Of a stretch of 5,364 nucleotides of DNA, positions 5,184-5,364 are shown piece by piece. Each line of letters starts with the position of its first letter. Positions within the stretch are counted from its first letter, which is position 1. Made by a program: the position numbers and the translations under genes. Source of the DNA: SAR86 cluster bacterium (GTDB lineage Bacteria > Pseudomonadota > Gammaproteobacteria > Pseudomonadales > Azotimanducaceae); the NCBI GenBank assembly GCA_013204195.1, contig JABMOJ010000497.1:1-5364 (forward strand), given 5' to 3'. The notes under the pieces are model-generated. The model was not told the DNA's origin, made no database searches, and worked only from the letters and a program-made list of their open reading frames with translations.

Positions 5184-5197
5184 GGCAGACGAGCAAT

Positions 5198-5212
5198 AAC
5201 GTTAAAAACGTT
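5198..5212. repeat. Inverted repeat AACGTT-AAA-AACGTT upstream of the rpoE promoter
   Basis: Two copies of the self-complementary hexamer AACGTT separated by AAA (TTT on the minus strand), ending 14 bases upstream of the sigma-E -35 box. This placement suits a regulator binding site, but no known consensus was recognised and there is no T-run that would make it a terminator. Confidence 0.4.
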
Positions 5213-5364
5213 TATGTAACTCCGCGAAATAATACCAGCAACGTGCCCTTGAGTGTCCTAATGCGATAAAAATATGCATTTATTCTAGCCATTCGGTAAC
5301 CTTGCGGTTCATTTGGTGTGAGCCCCTCGCTTCGCACCTCAATCTTGCTTTTAAGGGTCTTCAC
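5213..5364. other. Upstream region of rpoE with no gene assigned
   Basis: In relatives a divergent gene (often nadB) lies beyond rpoE; nothing here is recognisable as its start. A TATTAT (-10-like) on the minus strand at 5234-5229 has an AGGACA -35-like element 19 bases upstream, a weak candidate for a housekeeping rpoE promoter. A minus-strand frame is open from the right edge to a TAA at 5214-5212, and short plus-strand frames are open at the edge, but none looks like a known protein. Confidence 0.3.

Noticed and set aside
5212..5364. 50-codon minus-strand open frame from the right edge, and short plus-strand frames at the edge (GTG 5318, TTG 5302) as the start of a divergent gene
   Set aside because: Fifty codons without a stop is expected by chance fairly often, no family sequence such as the NadB nucleotide-binding motif is visible, and the plus-strand pieces are too short to judge.

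Overview
This window carries a complete sigma-E (extracytoplasmic stress) operon read on the minus strand, followed by the start of lepA. From promoter to downstream end the order is rpoE (5105 to 4530), rseA (4166 to 3450), rseB (3445 to 2222), rseC (2211 to 1780), a mucD/degP-type periplasmic protease (1783 to 398) and lepA (299 to beyond the left edge). The order rpoE-rseA-rseB-rseC-mucD-lepA is the Pseudomonas-type algU-mucABCD-lepA arrangement; Escherichia coli lacks the protease at this place. The sigma factor resembles AlgU (for example the DQQLVERVQRGDKRAYDLLVLKYQH stretch, split here as residues 8 to 32). These points suggest a gammaproteobacterium on the Pseudomonas/Cellvibrio/Marinobacter side of the class, with moderate GC. 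No species can be named from the sequence alone.

Region by region: 5106-5364 is the rpoE leader and promoter region. It holds a very good sigma-E autoregulatory promoter (GAACTT, 16 bp, TCTAT) and a clear Shine-Dalgarno that selects a GTG start for rpoE. Between rpoE and rseA, where such operons usually have only a few dozen bases, there is a 363-base non-coding stretch (4167-4529). It contains a weak terminator-like hairpin, seven exact-length 17-bp purine-rich repeats that run directly into four 11-bp repeats, a dyad symmetry and the rseA ribosome binding site. From rseA to mucD the genes are packed tightly (4-nt gap, 10-nt gap, then an ATGA overlap). A 98-nt gap with a perfect 6-bp hairpin precedes lepA, whose TTG start directly follows an in-frame TAA.

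How the genes work together: RpoE is the envelope-stress sigma factor. RseA is its single-pass membrane anti-sigma factor. RseB binds the periplasmic part of RseA and guards it against proteolysis. RseC is a two-helix membrane protein linked to the same system and to redox control. MucD is a periplasmic trypsin-like protease/chaperone that removes misfolded envelope proteins and so lowers the inducing signal. LepA (EF4) is a ribosomal GTPase that is often co-transcribed here.

The genes themselves are ordinary. The unusual material is repetitive DNA placed in or before the negative regulators: the 17/11-bp array before rseA, a hexanucleotide repeat in the rseA anti-sigma domain, and a 12-bp repeat in rseB just after the signal peptide. 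The array is the best candidate for something undescribed; its function is unknown.
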